DNA of 64,000 nucleotides from Halorientalis sp. IM1011 (GTDB lineage: Archaea > Halobacteriota > Halobacteria > Halobacteriales > Haloarculaceae). Of the stretch, positions 48,649 through 57,191 are shown piece by piece. The notes beneath the pieces were generated by a model. It saw only the letters and a program-made list of their open reading frames with translations. It was not told where the DNA came from and did no database searches. Position numbers and translations under genes: made by a program. Location: assembly GCF_001989615.1 (NCBI RefSeq), contig NZ_CP019068.1, positions 62,001 to 126,000 of the forward strand, given 5' to 3'. The first letter of the stretch is position 1, and the number at the start of each line of letters is the position of its first letter.

Positions 48649-49842
48649 CTACGGTTGGGACGGTTCTGACCGAATCGCATCCTCAAATTCGTCGATCTCG
48701 CTCTCTGAGTAGCCAGCATCTGATAGAAGGTCTCTGGTGTGTTCACCGAGCTCGGGCACACCGCGTTGTATTGCGGTGTCGAGATTCTCGAACTTCACGG
48801 GATGACGGATAGTCTCGAACGAGCCGTCACCATCCTGAACGGTCGCGAGGAGCTCTCGCGCGCGAATGTGCTCATCGTCCCAGACTTCGTTAGTATTGTA
48901 TATTGGCGCTGCGGGGACGTACTCGTCCGCGAGTGCTTCGAACCAGTACTCTGCAGACTGCTGGACGAAGACGTCTGTGAGTAATGCTTCTAGTTCGTCG
49001 CGATTTTGACGCCGAGCGTCGACTGTAGCGAATCGTTCGTCATCGCCTAACTCGGGTCGATCGATGACACGACAGAGTCGTTGCCAGTGGTCGTCACTGA
49101 CGACGACAACCGCGATCGGAGAGTCTGCCGTCTCGAAGACGCCATAGGGGACGTACTCAGTGAGTTTGTTCCCCATTCGCGGATATCGCTCACCCTTCGC
49201 GAATGTATACCCTGCACGGACGGTGAGCCAGGAAATCGTACTATCGAGCATCGACACGTCGATATAATCGCCAGTCCCCGAGTCCTCGCGTTCGTACAGC
49301 GACAGCAGTATACTCTGAACAGCGTACATCGAACCGGCAATATCACCGATAGGGATACCGGCCCGGTACGGTTGGTCGTCTGGTGGACCAGTTATGCTCA
49401 TCACGCCCGACATCGCCTGCACGACGATGTCCAGTGCTGGTAATTTTTGATACGGACCAGTTTGCCCGAACCCAGTAATCGAACAGTAGATGATCTCTTC
49501 ATTGTGTTCACGAACACTCTCGTACCCGAGTCCGAACTTCTCCATACGCCCGGATGGGTTGTTTTCGACGACGACATCGGCTTTCTCCGCGAGCGAGAGA
49601 AACGCCTCCTTATCACGATCACGTTTCAGATTGAGCGCCACCGACTTTTTGTTCCGATTGACGGACGTGAAGTAGCCGCTGTGTCCGTTCATAAATGGCG
49701 GATTGGCGCGACCAATATCACCGCCGTTCGGTCGTTCGATCTTGACCACCTCTGCGCCCATATCAGCCAACATCATCGACGCAAACGGTCCAGAGACGAC
49801 CTGTGTTGCATCGATGACTGTGATACCGTCTAGTGGGGGCAT
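48649..49842 (-). CDS. Class III (CaiB/BaiF-type) CoA-transferase
   Basis: 397 aa from ATG 49842. Begins PPLDGITVIDATQVVSGPF, contains KIERPNGGDIGRANPP and FTSVNRNKKSVALNL, and the catalytic Asp in GIPIGDIAGSMYAVQSILLS. Transfers CoA between carboxylates (for example from succinyl-CoA to a hydroxy-acid). The start is supported by TATAAAT ending 28 nt upstream; 49869 is also in frame. It lies on the IclR side and diverges from the ABC operon. Together with the CitE-like lyase it resembles malate/citramalate activation and cleavage; the acid itself is not determined. Confidence 0.92.
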   Translation of the reverse strand: MPPLDGITVIDATQVVSGPFASMMLADMGAEVVKIERPNGGDIGRANPPFMNGHSGYFTSVNRNKKSVALNLKRDRDKEAFLSLAEKADVVVENNPSGRMEKFGLGYESVREHNEEIIYCSITGFGQTGPYQKLPALDIVVQAMSGVMSITGPPDDQPYRAGIPIGDIAGSMYAVQSILLSLYEREDSGTGDYIDVSMLDSTISWLTVRAGYTFAKGERYPRMGNKLTEYVPYGVFETADSPIAVVVVSDDHWQRLCRVIDRPELGDDERFATVDARRQNRDELEALLTDVFVQQSAEYWFEALADEYVPAAPIYNTNEVWDDEHIRARELLATVQDGDGSFETIRHPVKFENLDTAIQRGVPELGEHTRDLLSDAGYSESEIDEFEDAIRSEPSQP

Positions 49843-49981
49843 GCTAACACGGGTAAGTTGAATTACCACTATAAATATCTATGCGTATCGGCCATCTGTG
49901 TTCTCGGTCGGGGTATTATACTAGTCACCTAATTTCGTTATCAATTAGTTTTATATACATCTATCGTGACAGGGGTTGTGT

Positions 49982-51367
49982 ATGGTTAACGACAATCCCT
50001 CTCACAGCGATAGAGAATCACCACCAACGGATACCGTCAACCGTCGAACCGTTCTGAAGGCCACGGGCGGTCTCGGAGCTGCAACGGCGATCGCAGGGTG
50101 TAGCGGCGGTGGAGACGGTAATAGCAGTAATGAAGTCCACTTTCTGACCGACGAGTCTTCAGACGGATTCCGAAATTTTTTCTCGACGGTCAAGGAGGAT
50201 TTCGAATCCGAGACGGACTACACCGTGAACATGGAGTTCGTGGGTGTCGGTGGGTCGGCCGAAGACCGCTTGGCCCAACTGACACAGGCCGGTGACCCAC
50301 CGGAAGTGTTCCTCACTGGTGCCTCACAGGCTGCACTGTTCCTTAATCAGGACGCCATCGCACCGGTTTCGGATGCATTCAGCTCGATTTCGGACCGCTT
50401 CGGCAGCCCCTCTGACAGTTGGCGGCTGCAATCCGACGGCGAGGATTACATCGCCCCGCTTTGGGGGAATATCGGGATCACCTGGTACCGGACAGACATC
50501 ATGTCCGACCAGACCCCGAATACCTGGGACTCACTACTCACCGCTGCGCAGAATGCAGACAGTTCCAGTCTGCGGGGGTCGTTCGTCCCTGCCGGACAGG
50601 ACATCTGTACTGATCTCTACGTCCTCGGGTGGGCGTACTCGAACGGCGCGCGAGTGTGTGAACGCCAGGGCGGTAACATCTCTGTGATCATGACCGAGGG
50701 TGACAACCGCCAGCGCTGGCTCGAAACGTTACAGTTCTTCCAGGACCTCCATCAATACTCGCCGAACAACTCCGACGCCGGCTGTAGCCAGATGAGTCAG
50801 GCACTCGCCTCAGAGAGTGCCGCACACACGTGGTACGTCGGTTCGCGTCCGAAGTACCAGCCGATTTCGCAGGATGCAGGCTTCGCAAGCGACATCTCTG
50901 CGATACCTCAGCCGACCCCGGAGTCGGGACAGGACCCGACGACCGCCGCACTCGCGGAAGGGTTGGTCTCGTTCAAGGGCTCGAACACCGAAGCAGCAAA
51001 CGAGTACATCGACTTCCTGTTCCAGACGAAGTATCTCAACGAGATTTACTTCCTGACCCCACTGCAGAACGTTCCGGCGTTCCCAGAGATATCGGAGACA
51101 GACAGCTATCAGACCAAACTGGAGTCAACCGTCTCGGATACTGCATTCACTCAGGAGGACGTCGAGGCGACCAATACCGCGTCGCAAAACATCGTGACGC
51201 TCGCCTCCGAGACGAGCCCACCGAACCCCTACTCCGGTGCGATTCTCGGGTCACGCAAACTGAGTGAGTTGGTCTACGACGTGACTGTTGGTGAGATGTC
51301 TCCGTCGGAGGCGCTTGAAACTCGCGCGAGTGAGATCGAGAGTGCTATCGAGAATGCTCGCAGCTAA
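49982..51367 (+). CDS. ABC transporter extracellular solute-binding lipoprotein (MalE/UgpB-like)
   Basis: 461 aa. Tat-type lipoprotein signal VNRRTVLKATGGLGAATAIAGC, then a family 1 binding protein: VHFLTDESSDGFRNFF, NVDLxG-type hinge region GDPPEVFLTGASQAALFL, APLWGNIGITWYRTDIMSDQ and a C-terminal lobe with ALAEGLVSFKGSNTEAANEY. Anchored on the outer membrane face, it delivers substrate to the two permeases that follow. ATG 49982 is 27 nt after TTTATATA. MalE-like proteins usually bind sugars or glycerol derivatives, but the neighbouring CoA enzymes argue for an acid or an acylated compound. Confidence 0.92.
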   Translation: MVNDNPSHSDRESPPTDTVNRRTVLKATGGLGAATAIAGCSGGGDGNSSNEVHFLTDESSDGFRNFFSTVKEDFESETDYTVNMEFVGVGGSAEDRLAQLTQAGDPPEVFLTGASQAALFLNQDAIAPVSDAFSSISDRFGSPSDSWRLQSDGEDYIAPLWGNIGITWYRTDIMSDQTPNTWDSLLTAAQNADSSSLRGSFVPAGQDICTDLYVLGWAYSNGARVCERQGGNISVIMTEGDNRQRWLETLQFFQDLHQYSPNNSDAGCSQMSQALASESAAHTWYVGSRPKYQPISQDAGFASDISAIPQPTPESGQDPTTAALAEGLVSFKGSNTEAANEYIDFLFQTKYLNEIYFLTPLQNVPAFPEISETDSYQTKLESTVSDTAFTQEDVEATNTASQNIVTLASETSPPNPYSGAILGSRKLSELVYDVTVGEMSPSEALETRASEIESAIENARS

Positions 51368-51369
51368 GC

Positions 51370-52308
51370 ATGTCCATCTCTAATCACACGGGGTACCAGC
51401 GTATTCGCGATGGGGCCTTTAGTGCCCTCTCGAACAAGTGGGTCCTCATCTCGCTCACGGTGTTGCCGGTACTTGCGCTGTTCACGCTGGTCATCGTTAT
51501 CCCCGTTATCTGGACGATCTGGTCGGGGTTTCACGAAATCCCGATCTTCTCGCCCAGCTGGCAATGGGTCGGTATCGACCACTATCTGTCGCTCGCATCC
51601 AACGAGGGGTTCCAGCAGGCGCTGTTCCGATCGTCGGTGTTCGCCGGCGGCTCCGTCGCGTTTCAGCTAGTCACTGGGACACTCCTCGCACTCGCGTTGA
51701 ATCGCTCGTTCAAATACGTCGGCCTGGTCAGAGCAATCGCGATGCTTCCCTATCTCATCCCGACAGCCGTCCTCGGCTTCATCGGGCTCTGGATGGGCAA
51801 CAGCCAGTGGGGTATCATCAACAGTCTGCTGATGCGGGTCGGGATAATCAACGAATCCATTGCCTGGTACGGGAACCCGGACGTAGCGATGGTCGCCGTC
51901 ATCCTGACCAGTTCCTGGAAGTTCACCATCTTCGTCACCATCATGGTACTCGCACGACTGCAGTCGATCCCTGACGGGTACTACGAGGCTGCACAGATGT
52001 CTGGTGCAACGGCCTATCAGCGGTTCCGGGACATCACACTCCCGAACCTCAAAGGCGTCATCTTCATCGTCGTGTTGCTCCGTGGGATCTGGATGTTCAA
52101 TAAATTCGATATCATCTGGGTGCTCACGGAGGGTGGTCCGGGTAGTTCGACGACCACGGCACCGATCTACGTCTACCAGGTCGCGTTCAACAGCACTAAT
52201 CTCGGTGAGGCTGCAGCGCTCTCGACGGCGCTGTTCGGGATGCTCGTGGTCGGCGCCATCCTGTACTTCTACGTCCTCTCTCCCGAAGAGGAGGTGCGTG
52301 TCGAATGA
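51370..52308 (+). CDS. ABC transporter permease (MalF/UgpA-like)
   Basis: 312 aa, six helices (VLISLTVLPVLALFTLVIVI at the N-terminus). The coupling loop has the EAA motif YYEAAQMSGATAYQRFRDITLPNLKG, which docks on the ATPase. Starts 3 nt after the binding-protein stop; its last codons overlap the next gene as ATGA (52305-52308). Forms the channel with the MalG-like partner. Confidence 0.94.
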   Translation: MSISNHTGYQRIRDGAFSALSNKWVLISLTVLPVLALFTLVIVIPVIWTIWSGFHEIPIFSPSWQWVGIDHYLSLASNEGFQQALFRSSVFAGGSVAFQLVTGTLLALALNRSFKYVGLVRAIAMLPYLIPTAVLGFIGLWMGNSQWGIINSLLMRVGIINESIAWYGNPDVAMVAVILTSSWKFTIFVTIMVLARLQSIPDGYYEAAQMSGATAYQRFRDITLPNLKGVIFIVVLLRGIWMFNKFDIIWVLTEGGPGSSTTTAPIYVYQVAFNSTNLGEAAALSTALFGMLVVGAILYFYVLSPEEEVRVE

Positions 52309-53198
52309 GCCGGGAAAATTCGGGCATCGACAGGGGCTCTCGGCTTCCCTTCCTGTCGACCCTCTCGCGTGGCCAGCGAGAGTCCGCCTATCGGTACGCG
52401 TGGTTCGGCGTGCTCCTCGCGGGCCTGGCACTCATTGCCTTCCCGCTGTTCTGGATGTTCTCGACGGCGCTCCGTCCGAACAGTCAGATGTTCACGCAGC
52501 CGATCCCGCTCGTGCCGCGGACGCTGACGCTCGAGCACTTCACGGCCATCTTCACTGAAACTGCGTTCGTGACGTTCTACAAGAACAGCATCATCGTGGC
52601 CGTCGGCGTCGTGTTCACGACGACCGTGACGGCGACGCTCGGTGGCTACGGGCTCACCCGTCTCGACATCCCGTTCAAGAAAACCTTCGCTCGCACCATT
52701 CTGTTCGGCTACATGTTCCCGCCGATTCTCCTGTCGATCCCGATGTTTCTGTTCTGGCGAGAACTCGGCATCATCAACAGCTACGTCGGTCTCATACTGG
52801 CGGAGACGGCGATCTCGTTGCCGTTCTCGCTGTGGTTGATGTGGCAGTTCTTCCAGACCGTCCCCGAGAGTCTGGAAGAGTCGGCACAGATGTCCGGGGC
52901 GAGTCGCTTCCGGGCGTTCTGGGACATCGCTCTCCCGATGGCCAAGCCGGGGATGGTCGCAGTCGCGGTCTTCTCCTACGCGGTGTCGTGGAACGCGTAC
53001 ACGATGCCCAAGGTGTTGATGACGAACCTGGAGAAGTGGCCGCTGACCGTCGGGGTCCACTCCCTGACCCAGCAGCACCAGGTGCTGTGGGGGCAGGTGA
53101 TGGCTGCGAGCGCACTCATCATCCTGCCAGCGTTCGTGTTCGTCTACTTCCTGCAGAAATACCTCCTTCGCGGGTTCGAGGCAGGTGGTATCGGATGA
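52305..53198 (+). CDS. ABC transporter permease (MalG/UgpE-like)
   Basis: 297 aa, six helices. EAA loop ESLEESAQMSGASRFRAFWDIALPMAKPG; N-terminal FPLFWMFSTALRPNSQMFTQ is typical of MalG homologues. Overlaps the first permease and the ATPase by ATGA junctions. Second half of the membrane channel of the same importer. Confidence 0.94.
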   Translation: MSRENSGIDRGSRLPFLSTLSRGQRESAYRYAWFGVLLAGLALIAFPLFWMFSTALRPNSQMFTQPIPLVPRTLTLEHFTAIFTETAFVTFYKNSIIVAVGVVFTTTVTATLGGYGLTRLDIPFKKTFARTILFGYMFPPILLSIPMFLFWRELGIINSYVGLILAETAISLPFSLWLMWQFFQTVPESLEESAQMSGASRFRAFWDIALPMAKPGMVAVAVFSYAVSWNAYTMPKVLMTNLEKWPLTVGVHSLTQQHQVLWGQVMAASALIILPAFVFVYFLQKYLLRGFEAGGIG

Positions 53199-54484
53199 CG
53201 CTCCGCCATTCACTCCGCCAGCTGCTTCGACTCACAGACAGCCACGCAGATCACTCGACAACGATGAATCAGAACACGCCATCCAACTCGGACGGAGGGA
53301 CCGACAGCATCGCTGAGTCAGACAGCGGCGCACCGGCTACTGCACAGTCAGCAAACTCTGAGGCGACTGCGACTGCAGTTACACTCGAGGACCTCTATAA
53401 GGAATTCCCGTCACCCGACGGCGGGACGATCACGGCAGTGAACGGCATCTCTCTCGAAATCAAAGACGGCGAATTCTTCACCTTCGTTGGTCCGTCCGGG
53501 TGTGGGAAAACGACGACACTTCGGATGATCGCAGGTCTCGAAACACCGACGAGCGGGTCCCTATACTTCCAAGGCGAGGACGTAACGGACCTGGCCGCCA
53601 ACGACCGGAATCTCGCGATGATGTTCCAGAACATCGCGCTCTATCCGCACATGAAGATCAAGGATAACATCTCCTATCCACTGAAGGTTCGGAACGTCCC
53701 GAAATCCGAACGTTACGACAAGGCGGCAGACGCGGCCGAAGTGATGCAGATTCCGGATCTCCTCGAGAAACACCCGGCCGAACTCTCCGGTGGTCAGCGC
53801 CAGCGGGCAGCTCTCGCACGGACCATCGTGCAGGATCCGGTCGCATTCCTCATGGACGAACCACTGTCTGACCTCGACGCGAAACTCCAGGTCGAAATCC
53901 GGAAGGAAATCCAGCGAGTCCACAACCAAGTCGAGAAACCCACCATCTACGTTACCCACAATCAGGAGGAAGCTATGACTATGTCCGACCGCATCGCGGT
54001 ACTCAACGACGGTGAAGTCGCACAGGTCGGCACCCCCGAGGAACTCTATAGCGAACCGGCCAACGTTTTCGTCGCGGAGTTCATCGGCATGCCGTCGATG
54101 AACTTCATCTCGGGCGAACTCCGCGAGCTCGACCAGAGTGAAACGACGGTGTCAAGCTATGGCGAAACCTTCACTTGGGGTATCGAAGGCATTCGGCGCG
54201 AACCATCGAGCGACGACGTCACGATCGGCTTCCGCCCGGAAGCAACCTCGTTGGCAAAAGACGAGGCCAACGCCGATATCGAAGGTGAAGTCCAGTTACT
54301 CGAACGCATCGGTGATCGACTGCTCGCGTATATCGATGGTCCAGAAGATGAGATTCGGCTGACTGTCGATGCCAGTGACGATATTCGAGAAGGCCAGCAC
54401 ATCCCCATTTGCATCGACACGGACGGGATGTACCTGTTCGACCGTGACACGGAGGAACTGATCGCCTGCGGCCAGGGCGCCTGA
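53195..54484 (+). CDS. ABC transporter ATP-binding protein (MalK/UgpC-like)
   Basis: 429 aa from ATG 53195, which overlaps the permease stop as ATGA; ATG 53264 is a shorter option, since residues 1-60 are disordered. Walker A GPSGCGKTT, Q-loop MMFQNIALYPHMKIKDNI, signature LSGGQRQRAALAR, Walker B VAFLMDEPLSDLDAKL, H-loop YVTHNQEEAMTMSDRI. The C-terminal 130 residues form a TOBE/OB domain (NFISGELRELDQ, VTIGFRPEATSLAKDE). Energises the importer and completes a full four-gene MalEFGK set. Confidence 0.95.
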   Translation: MTLRHSLRQLLRLTDSHADHSTTMNQNTPSNSDGGTDSIAESDSGAPATAQSANSEATATAVTLEDLYKEFPSPDGGTITAVNGISLEIKDGEFFTFVGPSGCGKTTTLRMIAGLETPTSGSLYFQGEDVTDLAANDRNLAMMFQNIALYPHMKIKDNISYPLKVRNVPKSERYDKAADAAEVMQIPDLLEKHPAELSGGQRQRAALARTIVQDPVAFLMDEPLSDLDAKLQVEIRKEIQRVHNQVEKPTIYVTHNQEEAMTMSDRIAVLNDGEVAQVGTPEELYSEPANVFVAEFIGMPSMNFISGELRELDQSETTVSSYGETFTWGIEGIRREPSSDDVTIGFRPEATSLAKDEANADIEGEVQLLERIGDRLLAYIDGPEDEIRLTVDASDDIREGQHIPICIDTDGMYLFDRDTEELIACGQGA

Positions 54485-54504
54485 GACTGCCCCAGAACCT
54501 CTCT

Positions 54505-55386
54505 CTATATATCGAACTGTTCCGCTCGCTCGATGACGTCTTCAGCGTGTCTGACGTGTGCCAAATCGAGCATTTCACCCTTGTAGCTGACGCTCCCATG
54601 AGCAGCGGCCTCTGCTTCGTCGACAGCAGAGACGATTTCCCGACAGCGCTGGACTTCCTCGGGATCCGGTGTGAAGATCTCGTTTACGGGGGCAACCTGC
54701 GACGGGTGGATACATTGATAGCCGGTGAATCCAAGCTGACGGCACCACGCAGCCTCATCGACCAGTCCCTCGGCATCGTCGATATCGAGCCAGGGACCAG
54801 CGAGTAGCTGAGTAATACCAGCAGCGCGCCCATCCATTGCGATTTTTGAGAGCATATACTGTTTCTCGTCACCGGCTGCTGTCCACTCGTAGCCGAGTGC
54901 CCGTTCGACATCAGCCCCCTTGCTCGTAGCACCGATCAGCGCCCCAACGCGGTCGCTGGCTGCTGCGATGTCGTGAGCATTGTGAAAGCCTTGAGCGGTT
55001 TCGGGTAAGGCGAGTATCTCGATTGGATCACCAATACCACGCACCCGTTCCAGGTACGTTAGCAGATGATCGACTCGCTGGACATCCGCAGCCGTTTCGA
55101 GTTTCGGGAGGACAAGTGCATCGACCGCCGGTGTCACGATTCGATCGAGATCAGCTTCGAAGAACCGCGAGTCGACCGGATTGACACGGACGGTGATCGT
55201 TGCATCCGGATCGTCGAATGTTTCGAGTCCCTCTATAAGTGTATCGCGCGCTTGGGCCTTCTCGTCGACCGGAACAGCGTCTTCCAAGTCGAAGATGAAG
55301 GCATCTGCATCGGTGTTGGTGGGTGCATCGACGACCCACTCGTGACGGTTCGCTGGAATGTAGAGGAGTGTTCGTAGCGGTCGCAT
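54505..55386 (-). CDS. CitE-like HpcH/HpaI-family lyase (citrate-lyase beta / malyl-CoA-lyase type)
   Basis: 293 aa TIM barrel. Motifs: RTLLYIPANRHEWVVDAP, FIFDLEDAVPVDEKAQAR (metal-binding Glu/Asp), TITVRVNPVDSRFFEADL (substrate Arg), ALVLPKLETAADVQRV, IEILALPETAQGFHNA and GYQCIHPSQVAPVNEIF near the C-terminus. Family members cleave or form C-C bonds of acyl-CoA hydroxyacids such as malyl-CoA or citramalyl-CoA. Convergent with the ABC operon (20-bp gap). It probably acts on the product of the CoA-transferase at 48649, giving acetyl-CoA or a homologue plus a 2-oxoacid. Confidence 0.92.
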   Translation of the reverse strand: MRPLRTLLYIPANRHEWVVDAPTNTDADAFIFDLEDAVPVDEKAQARDTLIEGLETFDDPDATITVRVNPVDSRFFEADLDRIVTPAVDALVLPKLETAADVQRVDHLLTYLERVRGIGDPIEILALPETAQGFHNAHDIAAASDRVGALIGATSKGADVERALGYEWTAAGDEKQYMLSKIAMDGRAAGITQLLAGPWLDIDDAEGLVDEAAWCRQLGFTGYQCIHPSQVAPVNEIFTPDPEEVQRCREIVSAVDEAEAAAHGSVSYKGEMLDLAHVRHAEDVIERAEQFDI

Positions 55387-55836
55387 CTCTAGAGACCCTC
55401 CTGTTGATGACGGTCACTCACACGACGAGAATCGTCGACTGTATGTAAAAATATTCTCCCCACTAGTCCGGTGGTGTTCAGATACGGTCGAAAGATGAGG
55501 CGTCGCGTTTGCTGAGGTGTACATGGCCGAAAACAAGAGCTTCAACGGCACGACCAGATGGAGTTATAGTTCGTGGAACGAGAGGCGACACCGGAGTCGG
55601 TAATGCGGCTCAGTATACCCCTTTCATGTGGCAGAATTATATATTTCAAATACTGCTAGTAGATTCGATAGTTTCGACGTCCAGTATGCTCAACCCACCG
55701 TTCACAACTGGGTGCTCGAAGCTGATCTACAGCCATAAGATAGGAAGAGTCCGGATCACCTTGCGGCCGACGAAAACATGATTTAACTTAACTGTAAACT
55801 AATTTGTCAGTACGCTGCTGTCGATCCCAAACGAAC

Positions 55837-56151
55837 GTGTTTCTGCATCTTAGGCTGTTTCCAACACGAACCACCGTCTTGACAATTCAGTTCCTGCAGG
55901 AAATCCAAGAGGAACATGACGTCGTCGATCCCGTGGTTCCCGTCGATGGCGTCCCATGGTTGCAGGCTGCGCTATTCGAAGTAGACCTTCGATTTCAGCA
56001 CGTCACCCGTGGGAATCAGAATGGTCTCGAACGTGTTTTCAAAACGGTAATACAGTGTATGTGTCGGATCTCTGACTATTGTCACGCTTCAGCAGAATCC
56101 GCTAAAACATGGCTGCAAACGTTTGCGTTAGCGTGGACCCAGCTAATCTGA
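55837..56151 (+). pseudogene. IS6-family transposase, C-terminal fragment
   Basis: About 104 residues: FLQEIQEEHDVVDPVVPVDG (second catalytic Asp), LRFQHVTRGNQNGLERVFKT (catalytic Glu) and AKTWLQTFALAWTQLI to the stop match the end of haloarchaeal IS6 transposases. The N-terminal half, including the helix-turn-helix and the first Asp, is absent. Several family-typical residues are changed (NQNGLERVF for NRNSVERVF), pointing to an old remnant. The AT-rich DNA from 55387 to 55836 has no credible gene. Confidence 0.75.
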
Positions 56152-56292
56152 ACAATTCCTGTCGAGTCAATCCGGCAGGGGAGATACTCTGGTCACTGGC
56201 AAACCTCTTTCCTGAGTCATACCACATATATGATCCGAAGTTAGGAATCAAACTATAGAGAGGCTATTCTCCCCGCGACCGTACGTATTCGA

Positions 56293-57144
56293 TTAGTCCG
56301 AAGACCTCGGCGGAACACCCCAGGTAGCTCGTGCTGAAGAAAGTGACGTGCCCGCAGTCTCGCCCTTGTAGCCGAGGATGTCGTCGTATCCTGTCTCGGA
56401 CATCAGGATGGGGACGAAGGCGTCGTCGGCCACGTACTCACGGTCTTCGCTCCGTGCGACAGTCGTCCCGGGTTCGACCACCTCGAAGTTCTCGATCTGA
56501 AGTTCATAGTCGGTATCGGGCTGTTTCGAGACGGCATCGGTCACCGTATAATATGTCGAATCAGTCGTCGGCACCTCTCCCGGGAGCGCGTCGGTCAGTC
56601 GTAGAAACGCCGCAACGATATCCGTGGCGTTTTCGGTCGCTTCCTCGGTGAGCTGTCGCCCTGCTTCCACACTGACGACGGGAGCGCAAGCTGGGAACGC
56701 TCCGTCGAAACAGGGCGTTGGATCGACGATGTGAGATACCGGAAGGCGCGCGGCCAGGCCCTGAACAGGTGGGTTCGACCGGGAGACGAGCGCGATCGGA
56801 TCGTCGTAGGAGTGCGTCGAATGAAGCGAGAGGACGACGCTACAGTCGTTGATTTCCTTGAGTGTCGCAGCGGCGAGTCTGCGTTCCTGGTCCGGGCTGG
56901 CAGGATCGCCCGGAAACACCCGGTTCATGTCCACATCGAGGTAGCGGCGGTGACTCGCGACGGCGGGCGGATTCGCTATCACGAGTTTGACGGGCCGCTG
57001 AAAGGAGGGATTGGATTCGATGACGCGTCGGACTGCGCGAACGCCGCTCGGTTCGTCGCCGTGAATACCTCCGACGATGGCAACATCAGCGTCAGCACCT
57101 GGCCCGAGTATCGTCGTGGCCGGCGTGACGTCTGCTCCGAACAC
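56293..57144 (-). CDS. Succinylglutamate desuccinylase/aspartoacylase (AstE/AspA)-family zinc hydrolase
   Basis: 283 aa. Zinc motif IVGGIHGDEPSGVRAVRRVI (His, Glu), DVDMNRVFPGDP and the third ligand in VVLSLHSTHSYDD; catalytic-type Glu in VVSVEAGRQL. The C-terminal lipoyl-like beta domain (ENFEVVEPGTTVARSEDREY, FVPILMSETGYDDI) is present, so the protein is full length. Start is GTG 57144; a stop codon lies upstream in the same frame. Hydrolyses N-acyl amino acids or related amides and could release the carboxylic acid processed by the neighbouring CoA enzymes. Last gene of the accessory block. Confidence 0.9.
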   Translation of the reverse strand: MFGADVTPATTILGPGADADVAIVGGIHGDEPSGVRAVRRVIESNPSFQRPVKLVIANPPAVASHRRYLDVDMNRVFPGDPASPDQERRLAAATLKEINDCSVVLSLHSTHSYDDPIALVSRSNPPVQGLAARLPVSHIVDPTPCFDGAFPACAPVVSVEAGRQLTEEATENATDIVAAFLRLTDALPGEVPTTDSTYYTVTDAVSKQPDTDYELQIENFEVVEPGTTVARSEDREYVADDAFVPILMSETGYDDILGYKGETAGTSLSSARATWGVPPRSSD

Positions 57145-57191
57145 AGCAGGTATAGCCGTGTCGGGCCAATAGACCTACTGGTTCGGAAAGG

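Noticed and set aside
55509-55781. 90-codon frame in the CitE-AstE gap
   Set aside because: No motif, mixed composition, AT-rich tail; looks like decayed DNA.
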